This document shows, in pieces, positions 8,199 through 17,405 of a DNA stretch of 64,000 nt. Both the position numbers and the translations under genes were made by a program. The notes under the pieces were generated by a model, which was not told where the DNA came from, made no database searches, and saw only the letters and a program-made list of their open reading frames with translations. The DNA is from an uncultured Lachnospiraceae bacterium (GTDB lineage: Bacteria > Bacillota > Clostridia > Lachnospirales > Lachnospiraceae): the NCBI GenBank assembly GCA_946557105.1, contig CAMNSZ010000001.1, positions 186,001 through 250,000 on the forward strand, read 5' to 3'. Position 1 is the first letter of the stretch, and every line of letters begins with the position of its first letter.

Positions 8199-9425
8199 TT
8201 ACGGTTTATCCTTTCCATATTCCTTAACCAGTCGGCCAAAATGCTTAATCACATAATCTATCTCTTCATCCGTCAATCTGGTGTGAAGGGGTAAAGTAAT
8301 CTCGTTTTCAAACCTCGCATACGCATTAGGGTAGTCGGAAATATCAAAACCCCTACGCTTATAAGCCGTCATCATAGGCAAAGGCTTATAGTGTACATTG
8401 CAAACCACCCCTGCCTCTGCCATCTTCATAATCATCTCATGTCTCTGCTCCAAGGTGATTCCCGGAATTCTGGTTATATATAAATGACCCGAGGACTGAT
8501 ATGTCTCATTATAATGGTTTAAAACCTCTACTCCTAAGGGTCTTAATGCCATATCATATTTTCCGATAATCTGTTTTCTTCTTGCAAGAAGACCGGCATA
8601 TCTTTTCATTTGCGCAAGCCCCATGCCTGCCATGATATCTGTCATGTTACATTTATAGGATGTGTCCAGTATATCGTATTCCCATGCGCCAAGCTGCGTT
8701 TTTGCCAAAGCGTCCTTTGACTGTCCATGTAAGGAAAGCAGCTGGTATTGACGGTAAATGTCCTCGTTATCCACTCCGCTAATATTTTTCCAGACAACGG
8801 CTCCGCCTTCCGCAGTCGTAAAATTTTTTACCGCATGAAAACTGAAATTACTGAAATCCGCTATACTTCCCACTGCTTTTTGGCGTCGTCTGGCTCCGAA
8901 GGCATGAGCGGCGTCCGCCATAACAATGACCCTGCCGACGGCCTCCTGTAATTTATTCGCCGGACGGAATAAATGCTTTTTACTTTCCACAATAGAAAAT
9001 ATCCTGTCATAGTCGCAAGGAATTCCTGCTAAATCTATGGGAATTATCACCTTAGTATTCTCGTTTATTGCCTCTGCCAGCTTATCATAATCCATTTCGA
9101 GAGAATCGCTCTGCGTATCAATCAAAATTAACTTTGCCCCAACATGGCACACAACAGAGGCGCTTGCCGTATATGTATAGGCACAGGTTATCACTTCGTC
9201 ACCTGCCGACACCCCCAGCAGCCTAAGCGTCATTTCCGCACAGGCTGTCTGTGAATTAAGGCACACCGCCCTGTCGACCTCACAAAACTCGGCTATTTCC
9301 TTTTCTAATTGTTTTGTTTTCGGTCCGGTAGCAATCCAGCCCGAACGAAGCACCTCTACCACTTGTTCTATCTCCGCCTCACTGATATCAGGAGGCGAGA
9401 ACGGAATTTTCATCTCACAAGACAT
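8199..9425 (-). CDS. DegT/DnrJ/EryC1/StrS (PglE-like) aminotransferase
   Basis: This 408-residue PLP enzyme shows the sugar-aminotransferase order of motifs: GRSGWIATGPKTKQLE-like N-terminus (LRSGWIATGPK), ITCAYTYTASAS, the aspartate in MADAAHAFGA, the PLP lysine in FSFHAVKNFTTAEGGAV, and a C-terminal NVHYKPLP. Such enzymes aminate 4-keto-6-deoxy nucleotide sugars. The 4,6-dehydratase that would make its substrate is encoded upstream in the same locus. The ATG has GGAGG 6 nt upstream; this site lies within a 41-nt element also found upstream of the U32 gene at 55.39 kb. Confidence 0.92.
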   Translation of the reverse strand: MSCEMKIPFSPPDISEAEIEQVVEVLRSGWIATGPKTKQLEKEIAEFCEVDRAVCLNSQTACAEMTLRLLGVSAGDEVITCAYTYTASASVVCHVGAKLILIDTQSDSLEMDYDKLAEAINENTKVIIPIDLAGIPCDYDRIFSIVESKKHLFRPANKLQEAVGRVIVMADAAHAFGARRRQKAVGSIADFSNFSFHAVKNFTTAEGGAVVWKNISGVDNEDIYRQYQLLSLHGQSKDALAKTQLGAWEYDILDTSYKCNMTDIMAGMGLAQMKRYAGLLARRKQIIGKYDMALRPLGVEVLNHYNETYQSSGHLYITRIPGITLEQRHEMIMKMAEAGVVCNVHYKPLPMMTAYKRRGFDISDYPNAYARFENEITLPLHTRLTDEEIDYVIKHFGRLVKEYGKDKP

Positions 9426-9427
9426 AC

Positions 9428-9468
9428 TAATCCTCCATACCGGAGCGTTTTTTGCGCAGGCACGCGAG
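9428..9468. repeat. 41-nt dispersed element, copy A
   Basis: This segment matches 55393-55433 at 39 of 41 positions. Read on the minus strand it ends in GGAGGATTA and provides the ribosome binding site of the aminotransferase gene. CTCC and GGAG within it can pair and would hide the Shine-Dalgarno bases. Confidence 0.85.
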
Positions 9469-9541
9469 CATACTTGACATTTCAGACTGCGGTTTTAATC
9501 TGTAACGCTCCAATCCTAATAACTTTTATGCTTTATACAAA

Positions 9542-11227
9542 TTACTTTGCAATAACTATCTCTTTAAAGGCAAAATAAAATGCCACTGTAGAAATCAAAC
9601 CGGTTCCCCACGAAAATTCTAACAGACCGAATACGGGAGGAACTAGTATGATAAAAAGACATGCATATGTCTGCGCGTCCCTTTTCTGCCACCCCTTCTT
9701 CGTAAGCCTTCCTATTCCCCACCAAATAAATACAATAAATAATAGCATTACCGGCCAGCCAAAATTTATGCCATAATCTAAATAAATATTGTGTGTATCT
9801 TGAATCCAGTGCTTTTCCAACAGCTGAAATCCCTGCTCGTCATAAGGACTTCCCCTAAAAGACAAGTGGTCAAAATACCATTTATATATCACATATCTCA
9901 CCAAAAAGGCATTATTTGCCTCTCTGCTCGTCAACACAGGAATTTTATCTTGATTTGTTTCTGTCTGCCCGTCTTCAAAGGCTCTTTCGGTGTCTTCCAC
10001 ATTGTTGGCCAAATACTGGAAGCTCTCTGCCGGCAGATAATCCGCCGACGAAGCGATTTTAATCCCGTCATCATATTGCAATTGCTGATTAGTACCGATA
10101 AACTGTTCATATGAATACGAAGTCTTCTCTAGCTTTCCGAAAATACTCTGCAATAATTCTTCAAAATTCACATACTTTTCCGAGCTCCTATCATCCCAAG
10201 AGTGTACCCGTTGTTCGGAATAGCCCTCCTGATAATAAAACAGCACATGAGGGTGAATCGTCGGAATATATCGCACGGCAAGATATGTCAGCGGAAAAGC
10301 AATCAAAAAAATTGCAACCAATAGCAGCCCTGTCCTAAAAAAGACCTTTTTCCCGCGTATTCTGCAATACGCCGCCAAAAAGAACAATGTAACGATAAAG
10401 GTAGTAAGATATCCGGAACGACATATTGTCATAAAAATAAAGGAATAGCATACTCCTGCGAGCCCAAAATAAAAGAACCTTACCGGTCTGTTTTTGTTCT
10501 CCTTTATTGTATAAATCATTTTTGCCAAAATAGCTGCCAGACACATACATAGAAACATACAATTATGGTTCGGGTTACAAAAATTCCCATAATAGCGAAC
10601 CCTGTCATACGGCCGGAACAAAAGCGAATGCGACTGAATAAATATAAATCCCAATATAATTCCGTCCACCATTCCCCAAATCATATTCTCTCGCTGAACG
10701 GACGTTTGTTCCGTCATATAGTAACATAGAAATAATATAAAATAGCACTCCGGCCACAGATAATCACTTCTGGAACAAATCATCAAAATCATCATAAGCG
10801 CCCAGATAAAAAAAAGCGGCAGAAAAAGTCTGGGGCGGTATTTCTCCAGAAAAAAACGAATAGCCGTATGGATGAGACAATAACCCATCAAAAAAATGCC
10901 CAAGGCCGTCACAATAATTCCGGCGCTCAAAAACTCTTCGCTATTGCTGATTACAAAGGGCACAAAAGCAATACACAGAACACTGCCCAAAATACTCCAG
11001 CCAATATACACAAGCTTATATTTTACGAAGTCCTTCCACTTGTAATGAGTAAACAAAATAATCGGCATCAGCACGCCAGGCAAACATCTTGAAAATTCTA
11101 TAATACCCGTGTTCCACGCAGCAGTCTGTATTTGCTGGGTTGCTATACACACTGCGAGGAAACAGAACGAAACTATCAGTCTTTGAGAATTTATTCTGTT
11201 TGAAAGTTTTTTAATGAATTGCATCAT
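9542..11227 (-). CDS. O-antigen ligase/polymerase-like membrane protein (paralog 1)
   Basis: The 561-residue protein has about a dozen predicted membrane helices and one long hydrophilic loop (about residues 330-460) near the C-terminus. Motifs shared with the paralog at 13.3-14.9 kb include GMVDGIILGF, HSLLFRPYD, NPNHN, ICRSGY, and a DTHNIYLDYG segment after the big loop that corresponds to the conserved His of the WaaL/Wzy superfamily. It probably polymerises repeat units or transfers the finished glycan to an acceptor on the outer face of the membrane. The paralog identity is moderate, so the two may have different roles, for example polymerase and ligase. Confidence 0.75.
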   Translation of the reverse strand: MMQFIKKLSNRINSQRLIVSFCFLAVCIATQQIQTAAWNTGIIEFSRCLPGVLMPIILFTHYKWKDFVKYKLVYIGWSILGSVLCIAFVPFVISNSEEFLSAGIIVTALGIFLMGYCLIHTAIRFFLEKYRPRLFLPLFFIWALMMILMICSRSDYLWPECYFILFLCYYMTEQTSVQRENMIWGMVDGIILGFIFIQSHSLLFRPYDRVRYYGNFCNPNHNCMFLCMCLAAILAKMIYTIKENKNRPVRFFYFGLAGVCYSFIFMTICRSGYLTTFIVTLFFLAAYCRIRGKKVFFRTGLLLVAIFLIAFPLTYLAVRYIPTIHPHVLFYYQEGYSEQRVHSWDDRSSEKYVNFEELLQSIFGKLEKTSYSYEQFIGTNQQLQYDDGIKIASSADYLPAESFQYLANNVEDTERAFEDGQTETNQDKIPVLTSREANNAFLVRYVIYKWYFDHLSFRGSPYDEQGFQLLEKHWIQDTHNIYLDYGINFGWPVMLLFIVFIWWGIGRLTKKGWQKRDAQTYACLFIILVPPVFGLLEFSWGTGLISTVAFYFAFKEIVIAK

Positions 11228-11387
11228 AATCCTTTCGTATTACTCATTGTTAACGATATTCGTACATTAAAGCCGGACAGTACCCTCACCCTGCTGCTTT
11301 GCATTATTTATAACGGCAAATCTCATCTGCTATATCATAGCACATAGCCTTATAAATGGCAAGCATACGGCAAACCGACAGCCTTTA

Positions 11388-13283
11388 TCATCTACTCCTT
11401 GCGGTTTTAACTGGCGTTTCCTCATTATACTGATAAGTCGGTACGATTTCCTGTACATCCTTACGGATATCCGCAGTCTCCGACTTGGCGTCCTCACCCA
11501 GCTTGTCCAGCTGCTTTCTAAATTTTCCCTCGTCAAATTCGATGGGCCTGCCTATGAAAATCATCTTATTGGCAGTCTTCTTCAAGCCCTCCTCGCTCAT
11601 AAGAAGTTCCTCATACATCTTCTCGCCGGGGCGCAGGCCGGTGAACTTAATCTCGATGTCCTCCCCCACCTTATAGCCTGACAGCTTAATCAGATTTTTA
11701 GCAAGATCAACTATTTTAACAGGTTCTCCCATGTCTAAAACAAAAATCTCGCCGCCCCTTGCATAAGCTCCCGCCTGAAGCACAAGCGATACCGCCTCGG
11801 GTATTGTCATAAAATATCTGATAATATCAGGGTGCGTTACCGTCACCGGTCCTCCCTCCGCAATCTGTTTTTTAAACAGGGGAATTACGCTTCCGTTGCT
11901 CCCCAGCACATTTCCGAAACGAACCGCCACAAAATTAGTGTTTGAGTTCTGATTCATCATTTGGATTACCATCTCGCAAATTCTCTTGGAGGCTCCCATA
12001 ATATTGGTAGGATTAACTGCCTTATCCGTAGAAATCAAGACAAATTTCTCCGCCCCATACTTGTCCGCCGCCTGCGCCGTCTTATAGGTTCCGAAGACAT
12101 TATTCTTAATCGCCTCGTTCGGACTTACCTCCATAAGCGGAACATGCTTGTGCGCCGCCGCATGATAAACGATATTGGGATGATATTTCTTGAATATAGC
12201 GTTAATCCTGTTCGTATTGCGCACGGAAGCAATCAGCACAACAAGATTTAACTTCGGATATTTACGGATTAATTCCTGCTGTATCTCATAAGCATTATTT
12301 TCATATATATCCACAATGATAAGCTGCTTCGGATTATGCCCGGCAATCTGCCTGCATAGCTCGCTCCCGATAGAGCCGCCTCCTCCCGTTACCATAATCA
12401 CCTTGCCGCTCACATAATTCAATACTTCCTCCGTATTAATCTGAATGGGGTCTCTGCCTAATAAATCCTCAATTTCAACTTCCTTCAGCTTTGCTACCGA
12501 CACCTCTCCGTTTATCAGCTGATAAATCCCGGGCAATGTCAAAAGCTTACATCCGCTCTCCTTACAGATATCCAAAATTTCTTTTTTGCTTTTTGTATCC
12601 GAAGACGGAATGGCATAGATAATTTCCTCCACCCCATACTGAGAAACTGCATCCAAAATCTTATCCCTGCCCCCAATGATAGGAACGCCTCTGAGCAGCT
12701 TCCCATGACACCCTGCATGGTCGTCAATAATACATTTCACCTGAATATTCAAATATTGGCTGGTCTCTATCTCCTTCATTATGGCATTGGCCGCCGCCCC
12801 TGCGCCAATCAACATCACATTTATTTTTTTACCGCCGTTTAGCAGGTCGTTCCTCTTCATATTTACAATACGCAGAATACGATAGCTGAAACGAATGATA
12901 CATGTAAAACCAAAGAGCAGAAACCAGTATATTACATAATAGCTTCTTGGCATCCTGCAATCAATGGCATAGCTTACAATCAACTGCCCTATCGCCACGC
13001 AGGTAGTGGCAAAAACAATATTCACAAGCTCTGTGGCGCTGGCATACCGCCATACGCTTTTATAGAGCTTCCATAAAACAAAAAACAGCAGCATAGTAAA
13101 CAAATTAATAGGAATCATGCGCTCAAATCGCACCATATATATATGCGGTATTTCTTTAAAGCTGAATTCAAAACGAATATACAGCGCCGCAAAGGAAGCC
13201 ACAATCGTGGACATCAAATCCAACAATATCAACGCCAGAATACGATTCATCGGTATCCGTAAAAAATTATTGTTCCTGCTCAT
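11388..13283 (-). CDS. Membrane-bound nucleotide-sugar 4,6-dehydratase (CapD/PglF/EpsC-like)
   Basis: The 631-residue protein has four N-terminal membrane helices, a first Rossmann-like domain (VMLIGAGAAANAI, about residue 155) and a second catalytic SDR domain starting at VMVTGGGGSIGSE (about residue 294). The active-site stretch STDKAVNPTNIMGASKR has Met where classical SDR enzymes have Tyr, a feature of the PglF/CapD/FlaA1 group. These enzymes convert UDP-GlcNAc to the 4-keto-6-deoxy sugar. The gene overlaps the upstream ligase-like gene by 17 nt. With the PglE-like, PglC-like and PglA-like genes it forms the core of a diamino-trideoxyhexose pathway. Confidence 0.93.
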   Translation of the reverse strand: MSRNNNFLRIPMNRILALILLDLMSTIVASFAALYIRFEFSFKEIPHIYMVRFERMIPINLFTMLLFFVLWKLYKSVWRYASATELVNIVFATTCVAIGQLIVSYAIDCRMPRSYYVIYWFLLFGFTCIIRFSYRILRIVNMKRNDLLNGGKKINVMLIGAGAAANAIMKEIETSQYLNIQVKCIIDDHAGCHGKLLRGVPIIGGRDKILDAVSQYGVEEIIYAIPSSDTKSKKEILDICKESGCKLLTLPGIYQLINGEVSVAKLKEVEIEDLLGRDPIQINTEEVLNYVSGKVIMVTGGGGSIGSELCRQIAGHNPKQLIIVDIYENNAYEIQQELIRKYPKLNLVVLIASVRNTNRINAIFKKYHPNIVYHAAAHKHVPLMEVSPNEAIKNNVFGTYKTAQAADKYGAEKFVLISTDKAVNPTNIMGASKRICEMVIQMMNQNSNTNFVAVRFGNVLGSNGSVIPLFKKQIAEGGPVTVTHPDIIRYFMTIPEAVSLVLQAGAYARGGEIFVLDMGEPVKIVDLAKNLIKLSGYKVGEDIEIKFTGLRPGEKMYEELLMSEEGLKKTANKMIFIGRPIEFDEGKFRKQLDKLGEDAKSETADIRKDVQEIVPTYQYNEETPVKTARSR

Positions 13284-14898
13284 TTACAATATTTCCTCTC
13301 CATGCCACAAACAGCATTGTAATACTAAGGCTTCCCACTCCCCATGAATACTCAAACATGCCAAACACTATAGGAATTAAAATAAAGAAAAAAAATCCCA
13401 CGGCATATTCGGAGCCTTTTGTGCAGTATTGCCTCTTATAATCTACACAGCCTCCGATTGCCAGACAGGCAAATAATACCATAACAATAATACCAAAATC
13501 CGTACCAAACTGCAAAAAAATGTTATGAGCATGTCCTACCCAAAAAACGGGCGATATCTGAAAGCCCTGCTCCTCATAAGGCTGCCCCCTGAGCTTCAGA
13601 TTCTTAAAATAATACTTATAAATGGTGCTTCGTATTATATAGGAATCCTTGGCCTCCTCCTCGGTCAAAACCGCTTCCCTGCGCTGCATCTGCGGCATAG
13701 CCGTAGATTCTACTGCTGATTTTGCAATTTGAACTCTTTTTATATCCGGCGGCGTCTCGGGCAAATTTTTCACTAAATCCTCCACGCTCCTGACAATGCG
13801 TCTCTGCGCCGCATCAAAAAATTCGTCGACGTCAACAAACTTCTCCGAATCCCATTTATTCCATGAATGCACTCTGTCTTCATTCCATTCACCGTAGAAC
13901 CAAAGCACATGATGAAACATAGGCGGCAGATACCTTGCGGCGCTAAAGCACACAGGGAACGCAAGAGCAAAACAAACCGCCAGAGCGGCGCCGTTCCTGA
14001 TATACCTCTTCTTTTTTTCTAGTCTGCCCATAAATGCCAAAAACAAAACTGCCATAATAAAAGCGGTTATCCAGCCGGAACGCCCGATTGTCATAAATTC
14101 AAAGGCCAGCAGGACTCCGGCCCCCAACCAATAATACAGCTTAATCCATTTACCGCAATGCTTCTTGCTAACATATACAAGCTTCGTGAGCACTGCCCCC
14201 AGCACCTCCAGATAATATAAGGAATTCCAGTTCGGATTGGCAAAAAAGCCTTTGTATCTTGCGTCCACGCAGTCATAAGGTCTTAGCACAAAGCTATGAC
14301 CCTGAAAAATAAAAAAACTCAAAATGACGCCGTCCAACATTCCGTGGAACAAATCGGCCTGCTCCTGTCTGGTAAAATCCGTCAGATAAAAACATCCGAA
14401 CATTACAAAATAGCAAAAAGGCCAAAGATAGCCTCCTCCCGAAACTATCATAAGCAGCATCATTGCGCACCATAGCGCCGCAAATTTGCGGTTGAATTGG
14501 GGGTTATGCTTTTCTACAATGACTTTAATATAAGTGCAAATCACAATATAACCAAACAATACCGCATCCACAATCAGCACCAGCAAATCAACGGAATACG
14601 GCACATGCCCTCTGCCCAAAAAGTAAACAAAGGCTCCGCCAAGGACGCCCGTAACGGTCCAAACCAGATACGCAAGCCGGTATTTTTTGAACTCCTTCAG
14701 GCTATAATGGGAAATAATAAGCGCCGCCATAACCACTCCCGTTAAATCCCGGAAGGTTTCCCTCCCTCCGTCCAAGCCCGAACAGTTTTTCACCCGATTA
14801 TCAATCAGGCAAAAAAAGAAAAAACCTAACGTATACAATATTCTTTTCCAAGGCAGAACATGAGGAAGCTCCTTAAGCTTTCTAGTCGGTATAATCAC
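13267..14898 (-). CDS. O-antigen ligase/polymerase-like membrane protein (paralog 2)
   Basis: This 543-residue polytopic protein shares layout and motifs with the protein at 9.5-11.2 kb: GMLDGVILSF, HSFVLRPYD, NPNWN, IGRSGW, a long loop at about 320-440 and VGHAHNIFLQFG with the conserved His. It starts with GTG (14896-14898) after AGGTGG, because no ATG is available at that place. It is the first gene of the polysaccharide operon as visible here. The duplicated ligase-like genes flank the dehydratase gene. Role is polymerisation or ligation of an exported glycan; which of the two cannot be told from sequence. Confidence 0.75.
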   Translation of the reverse strand: MIIPTRKLKELPHVLPWKRILYTLGFFFFCLIDNRVKNCSGLDGGRETFRDLTGVVMAALIISHYSLKEFKKYRLAYLVWTVTGVLGGAFVYFLGRGHVPYSVDLLVLIVDAVLFGYIVICTYIKVIVEKHNPQFNRKFAALWCAMMLLMIVSGGGYLWPFCYFVMFGCFYLTDFTRQEQADLFHGMLDGVILSFFIFQGHSFVLRPYDCVDARYKGFFANPNWNSLYYLEVLGAVLTKLVYVSKKHCGKWIKLYYWLGAGVLLAFEFMTIGRSGWITAFIMAVLFLAFMGRLEKKKRYIRNGAALAVCFALAFPVCFSAARYLPPMFHHVLWFYGEWNEDRVHSWNKWDSEKFVDVDEFFDAAQRRIVRSVEDLVKNLPETPPDIKRVQIAKSAVESTAMPQMQRREAVLTEEEAKDSYIIRSTIYKYYFKNLKLRGQPYEEQGFQISPVFWVGHAHNIFLQFGTDFGIIVMVLFACLAIGGCVDYKRQYCTKGSEYAVGFFFFILIPIVFGMFEYSWGVGSLSITMLFVAWRGNIVNEQEQ

Positions 14899-15455
14899 TT
14901 TATTCTACCACCTACCCGTTTTAATTGCAACTATTTACAAGTATAGTTCTCAAATACCAAACAAGGAATCAAACCCTTTTATACATAGTCCGATTCCTTA
15001 TCCTTCATACTATTTATCTAATCCGGAGAAGAGCGGACGCCACTCCTTTCCCTTCCTTTTTCTATGCTTTCACAAGAATGTCAGCGTATATGTCGCGGTA
15101 TTCCATGCAAGCATAATCAACTGTTGGGAATTATCATAACCCAAAATACCGTTTTCCATTCTTTGATCCGACCGGTTTTCTTTTCTTTTTCCTCTTAATA
15201 CCTCTAAACCTCTTCCCACACTATTACGCCTGCTCATCGCAAAATGCTTTTGCTGCCTCTCTGATTACCCTTGGTTTGTATTGCAAATTTCTTTGCCAGC
15301 CAGTATCTTTTGGGCATACAACGCGCAGCTTTTCATTTTGCAACCGTTGAATTCATAGACTTTTCCGTCTTTTTAGGATATACTATATACTTGACAGCAT
15401 ACTTAAAGGCATGTTGCTTAATACTATTTATCATAGGAATATCGGAGTATAAATT
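14899..15455. other. 557-nt intergenic region between divergent polysaccharide operon and PAP2 gene
   Basis: No conserved RNA or clear promoter could be identified, although both divergent transcripts must start here. The only sizeable short reading frame I found is the 55-codon frame listed separately. A TTGACA occurs near 15393 but its spacing to a -10 element is wrong. Confidence 0.5.
15070..15237 (-). CDS. Possible 55-residue small protein, function unknown
   Basis: An ATG-started frame of 55 codons lies in the otherwise empty region upstream of the polysaccharide operon and is oriented with it. The N-terminus is basic (MSRRNSVGRG, then LRGKRKE) and the C-terminus is mildly hydrophobic. 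There is no good ribosome binding site at a proper distance, and no family is recognised. It may be a chance frame. Confidence 0.2.
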   Translation of the reverse strand: MSRRNSVGRGLEVLRGKRKENRSDQRMENGILGYDNSQQLIMLAWNTATYTLTFL

Positions 15456-15914
15456 ATGGGCTTTTTTCAGGATTTTTTTAACAATACGGTCTTTCTTGCC
15501 GCTGCGGCGGGCTGGGTTGTAGCACAAATTTTAAAAACGCTGATACACATGTTTTTTACCAAGCGGTTTGTAGCCGAAAGGCTGGTTGGCAGCGGAGGTA
15601 TGCCCAGTTCACACTCGGCAACCGTATGCTCCTTGGCAACGGCCTCCTGCATCAAATTCGGCGCCGGCAGCTTTGAATTTGCCATATCACTTATTCTTGC
15701 CATTATCGTCATGTATGACGCCATGGGCGTGCGCAGAGAGACCGGCATACAGGCGAAGCTTCTTAACGATATCATACAAATATTTGCCGACATGGGTCGC
15801 AGCGAGATTTCAGCCAATGACAAGCTCAAGGAATTTATAGGGCATACCCCCTTGCAGGTGCTTGCCGGCGCTATACTTGGCATACTGATAGCGCTTATTG
15901 TGTGCGGTTTTTAG
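15456..15914 (+). CDS. Divergent PAP2 family protein (DUF212, YuiD-like)
   Basis: The 152-residue membrane protein contains the GSGGMPSSHSATV motif and the downstream VMYDAMGVRRETG motif that define the divergent PAP2 family. PAP2 enzymes are membrane phosphatases; the function of this subgroup is not established. Three or four hydrophobic segments are visible. The ATG has GGAG about 9 nt upstream. The gene is transcribed alone, divergent from the polysaccharide operon, with no obvious partner. Confidence 0.9.
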   Translation: MGFFQDFFNNTVFLAAAAGWVVAQILKTLIHMFFTKRFVAERLVGSGGMPSSHSATVCSLATASCIKFGAGSFEFAISLILAIIVMYDAMGVRRETGIQAKLLNDIIQIFADMGRSEISANDKLKEFIGHTPLQVLAGAILGILIALIVCGF

Positions 15915-16022
15915 TTCTTTCGGCCAATTATTAACATTCCTTAATTTTCCACCAACCGATTAGACTAATTCAGTCTTTTATGTTATACTATGAAGGTCTG
16001 ATAATATAATAATTTCAGGATT

Positions 16023-16163
16023 AATGCGCATTGCCTACGCAGTTATGCTTCGGCATGGAAGATTAGCGTGTAAAATATTTTTTACACCGCGCTTTGTGTC
16101 TGCGCGCTGCCCGGCACAAAGCAGTCTATGCGCATGGTCTCGGCAAGCCGAGCCAATAAAAGC
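16023..16163. other. Compact structured intergenic element upstream of DUF3048 gene
   Basis: About 140 nt contain nested inverted repeats: GTGTAAAA/TTTTACAC around a TATT loop, GCTTTGTG paired with CACAAAGC, CTCGGC-AA-GCCGAG, and an ATGCGCAT palindrome near each end. The first part (GCCTACGCA ... GCTTCGGCATGGAAGATTA) resembles the 41-nt element at 9.43 and 55.39 kb. It could be a small mobile repeat or a structured leader RNA. Confidence 0.5.
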
Positions 16164-16184
16164 GGCGCAGAAATGAGGTTTTAT

Positions 16185-17345
16185 ATGAAAAAAATTAAGA
16201 CAGGAATTATTTTAACGGCATTGTCCCTGTTTTTGTGTGCCTGCTCCGATGATTCCGCTAAGATTAAAAGCCCCATCATCGTAGACGAAAGCTCTGTTGA
16301 GGTACCGGAAAGCAGCAGCGTGGAGGATAGCGGCGAAGCGCCCTCCATTGACGGCACTGCAGAGGACGATACCAATCCTCCCCATCCCGGTATGGTGCGC
16401 AGCCGTCTGACCAACGAGTGGGTGGATGAGGATGTAGCGCAGACCAGACCCATTGCTGTCATAACCCCAAACGAAAAAGACGCCTTTCCACAATATGGCT
16501 TGTCCAACGCTTCCATTCTATACGAGGCAAACGTTGAGGGTCGAATGACCCGAATGATGGCGATTTATGAGGGCTGGGACTCCTTGGAAAAAATAGGAAA
16601 CATCAGAAGTCTTCGTTCCTATTATGCATATTGGGCTTTTGAATGGGATGCATTTATTGTACATTATGGCGGACCTTCCCTGTTTATCAACGATTTAATT
16701 TCACAATCCACTACACAGCATTTAGATGGAGATGCCGGCGGCGCCGACGCTGCGGCATTTTACCGCGACAACAGCCGCAGCATGCCCCATAACGGTTATG
16801 CTACAGGAGCCGGACTTCTGGATGCAATTACGCAAAAGGATTACAGTCTTTCCTATCGCGGTCTGGCCGATAAAGACCATTACCAATTTACAAACAAGGC
16901 AAAACCCAATACTTTAGAGCAGTACGGTTCCGATGCCAAGAATGCAACCTATATAGATATGTCAGGCTGCTATCCTTTAACAAGATGCTATTTTGAATAT
17001 AATGACGCCGACGGATTATATTATCGTTCACAGCATTTGTCAGGCTCTTCGGACGGCCCCCACCTTGACGCCGGTACCGGAGAACAGTTAAAATTCAAGA
17101 ACATTATAGTGCAGAATACAAAGCATGAGGAAATTGGCGGAGGCTATCTGTCATTCCAATGCCACGACAGCACAAGAGACGGCTGGTTCTTTACCGGCGG
17201 CAAGGGCATTCATATTACTTGGGAAAAATCCACCGATTATGGCGCTACCAGATATTATGATGACGACGGCAATGAAATCGTACTTAATACCGGTAAAACC
17301 ATGGTATGTATTGTAGAGGACGGAGACTCCTTTACTTATCGTTAA
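16185..17345 (+). CDS. DUF3048 lipoprotein (YerB-like)
   Basis: The mature protein begins at a lipobox (SLFLCAC) after a short signal peptide, so it should be a membrane-anchored extracellular lipoprotein of about 386 residues. The body matches DUF3048: RPIAVITPNEKDAFPQYGL, ILYEANVEGRMTRMMAI, IGNIRSLRSYY, and the C-terminal KGIHITWEKS with TMVCIV. The function of the family is unknown. I place the start at 16185 because TGAGGT is 5 nt upstream and this gives a proper signal peptide; an upstream in-frame ATG at 16128 would run through the structured element. A strong bidirectional terminator follows. Confidence 0.88.
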   Translation: MKKIKTGIILTALSLFLCACSDDSAKIKSPIIVDESSVEVPESSSVEDSGEAPSIDGTAEDDTNPPHPGMVRSRLTNEWVDEDVAQTRPIAVITPNEKDAFPQYGLSNASILYEANVEGRMTRMMAIYEGWDSLEKIGNIRSLRSYYAYWAFEWDAFIVHYGGPSLFINDLISQSTTQHLDGDAGGADAAAFYRDNSRSMPHNGYATGAGLLDAITQKDYSLSYRGLADKDHYQFTNKAKPNTLEQYGSDAKNATYIDMSGCYPLTRCYFEYNDADGLYYRSQHLSGSSDGPHLDAGTGEQLKFKNIIVQNTKHEEIGGGYLSFQCHDSTRDGWFFTGGKGIHITWEKSTDYGATRYYDDDGNEIVLNTGKTMVCIVEDGDSFTYR

Positions 17346-17350
17346 ACAAA

Positions 17351-17388
17351 AAGCCCTGCGCTTCAAAAATAAACGAAGCGCAGGGCTT
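17351..17388. terminator. Bidirectional intrinsic terminator
   Basis: A perfect 14-bp stem (AAGCCCTGCGCTTC with its complement) surrounds a 10-nt loop and is flanked by T-rich sequence on both sides. It separates the converging DUF3048 and leuA transcripts. Confidence 0.93.
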
Positions 17389-17405
17389 TTATATTTCTTT
17401 AAAAA

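Noticed and set aside
15393..15425. TTGACA as promoter for the divergent PAP2 gene
   Set aside because: The nearest -10-like sequence (TAATAC) is 22 nt away, and the hexamer at 17 nt is TTGCTT, so the promoter is not convincing.
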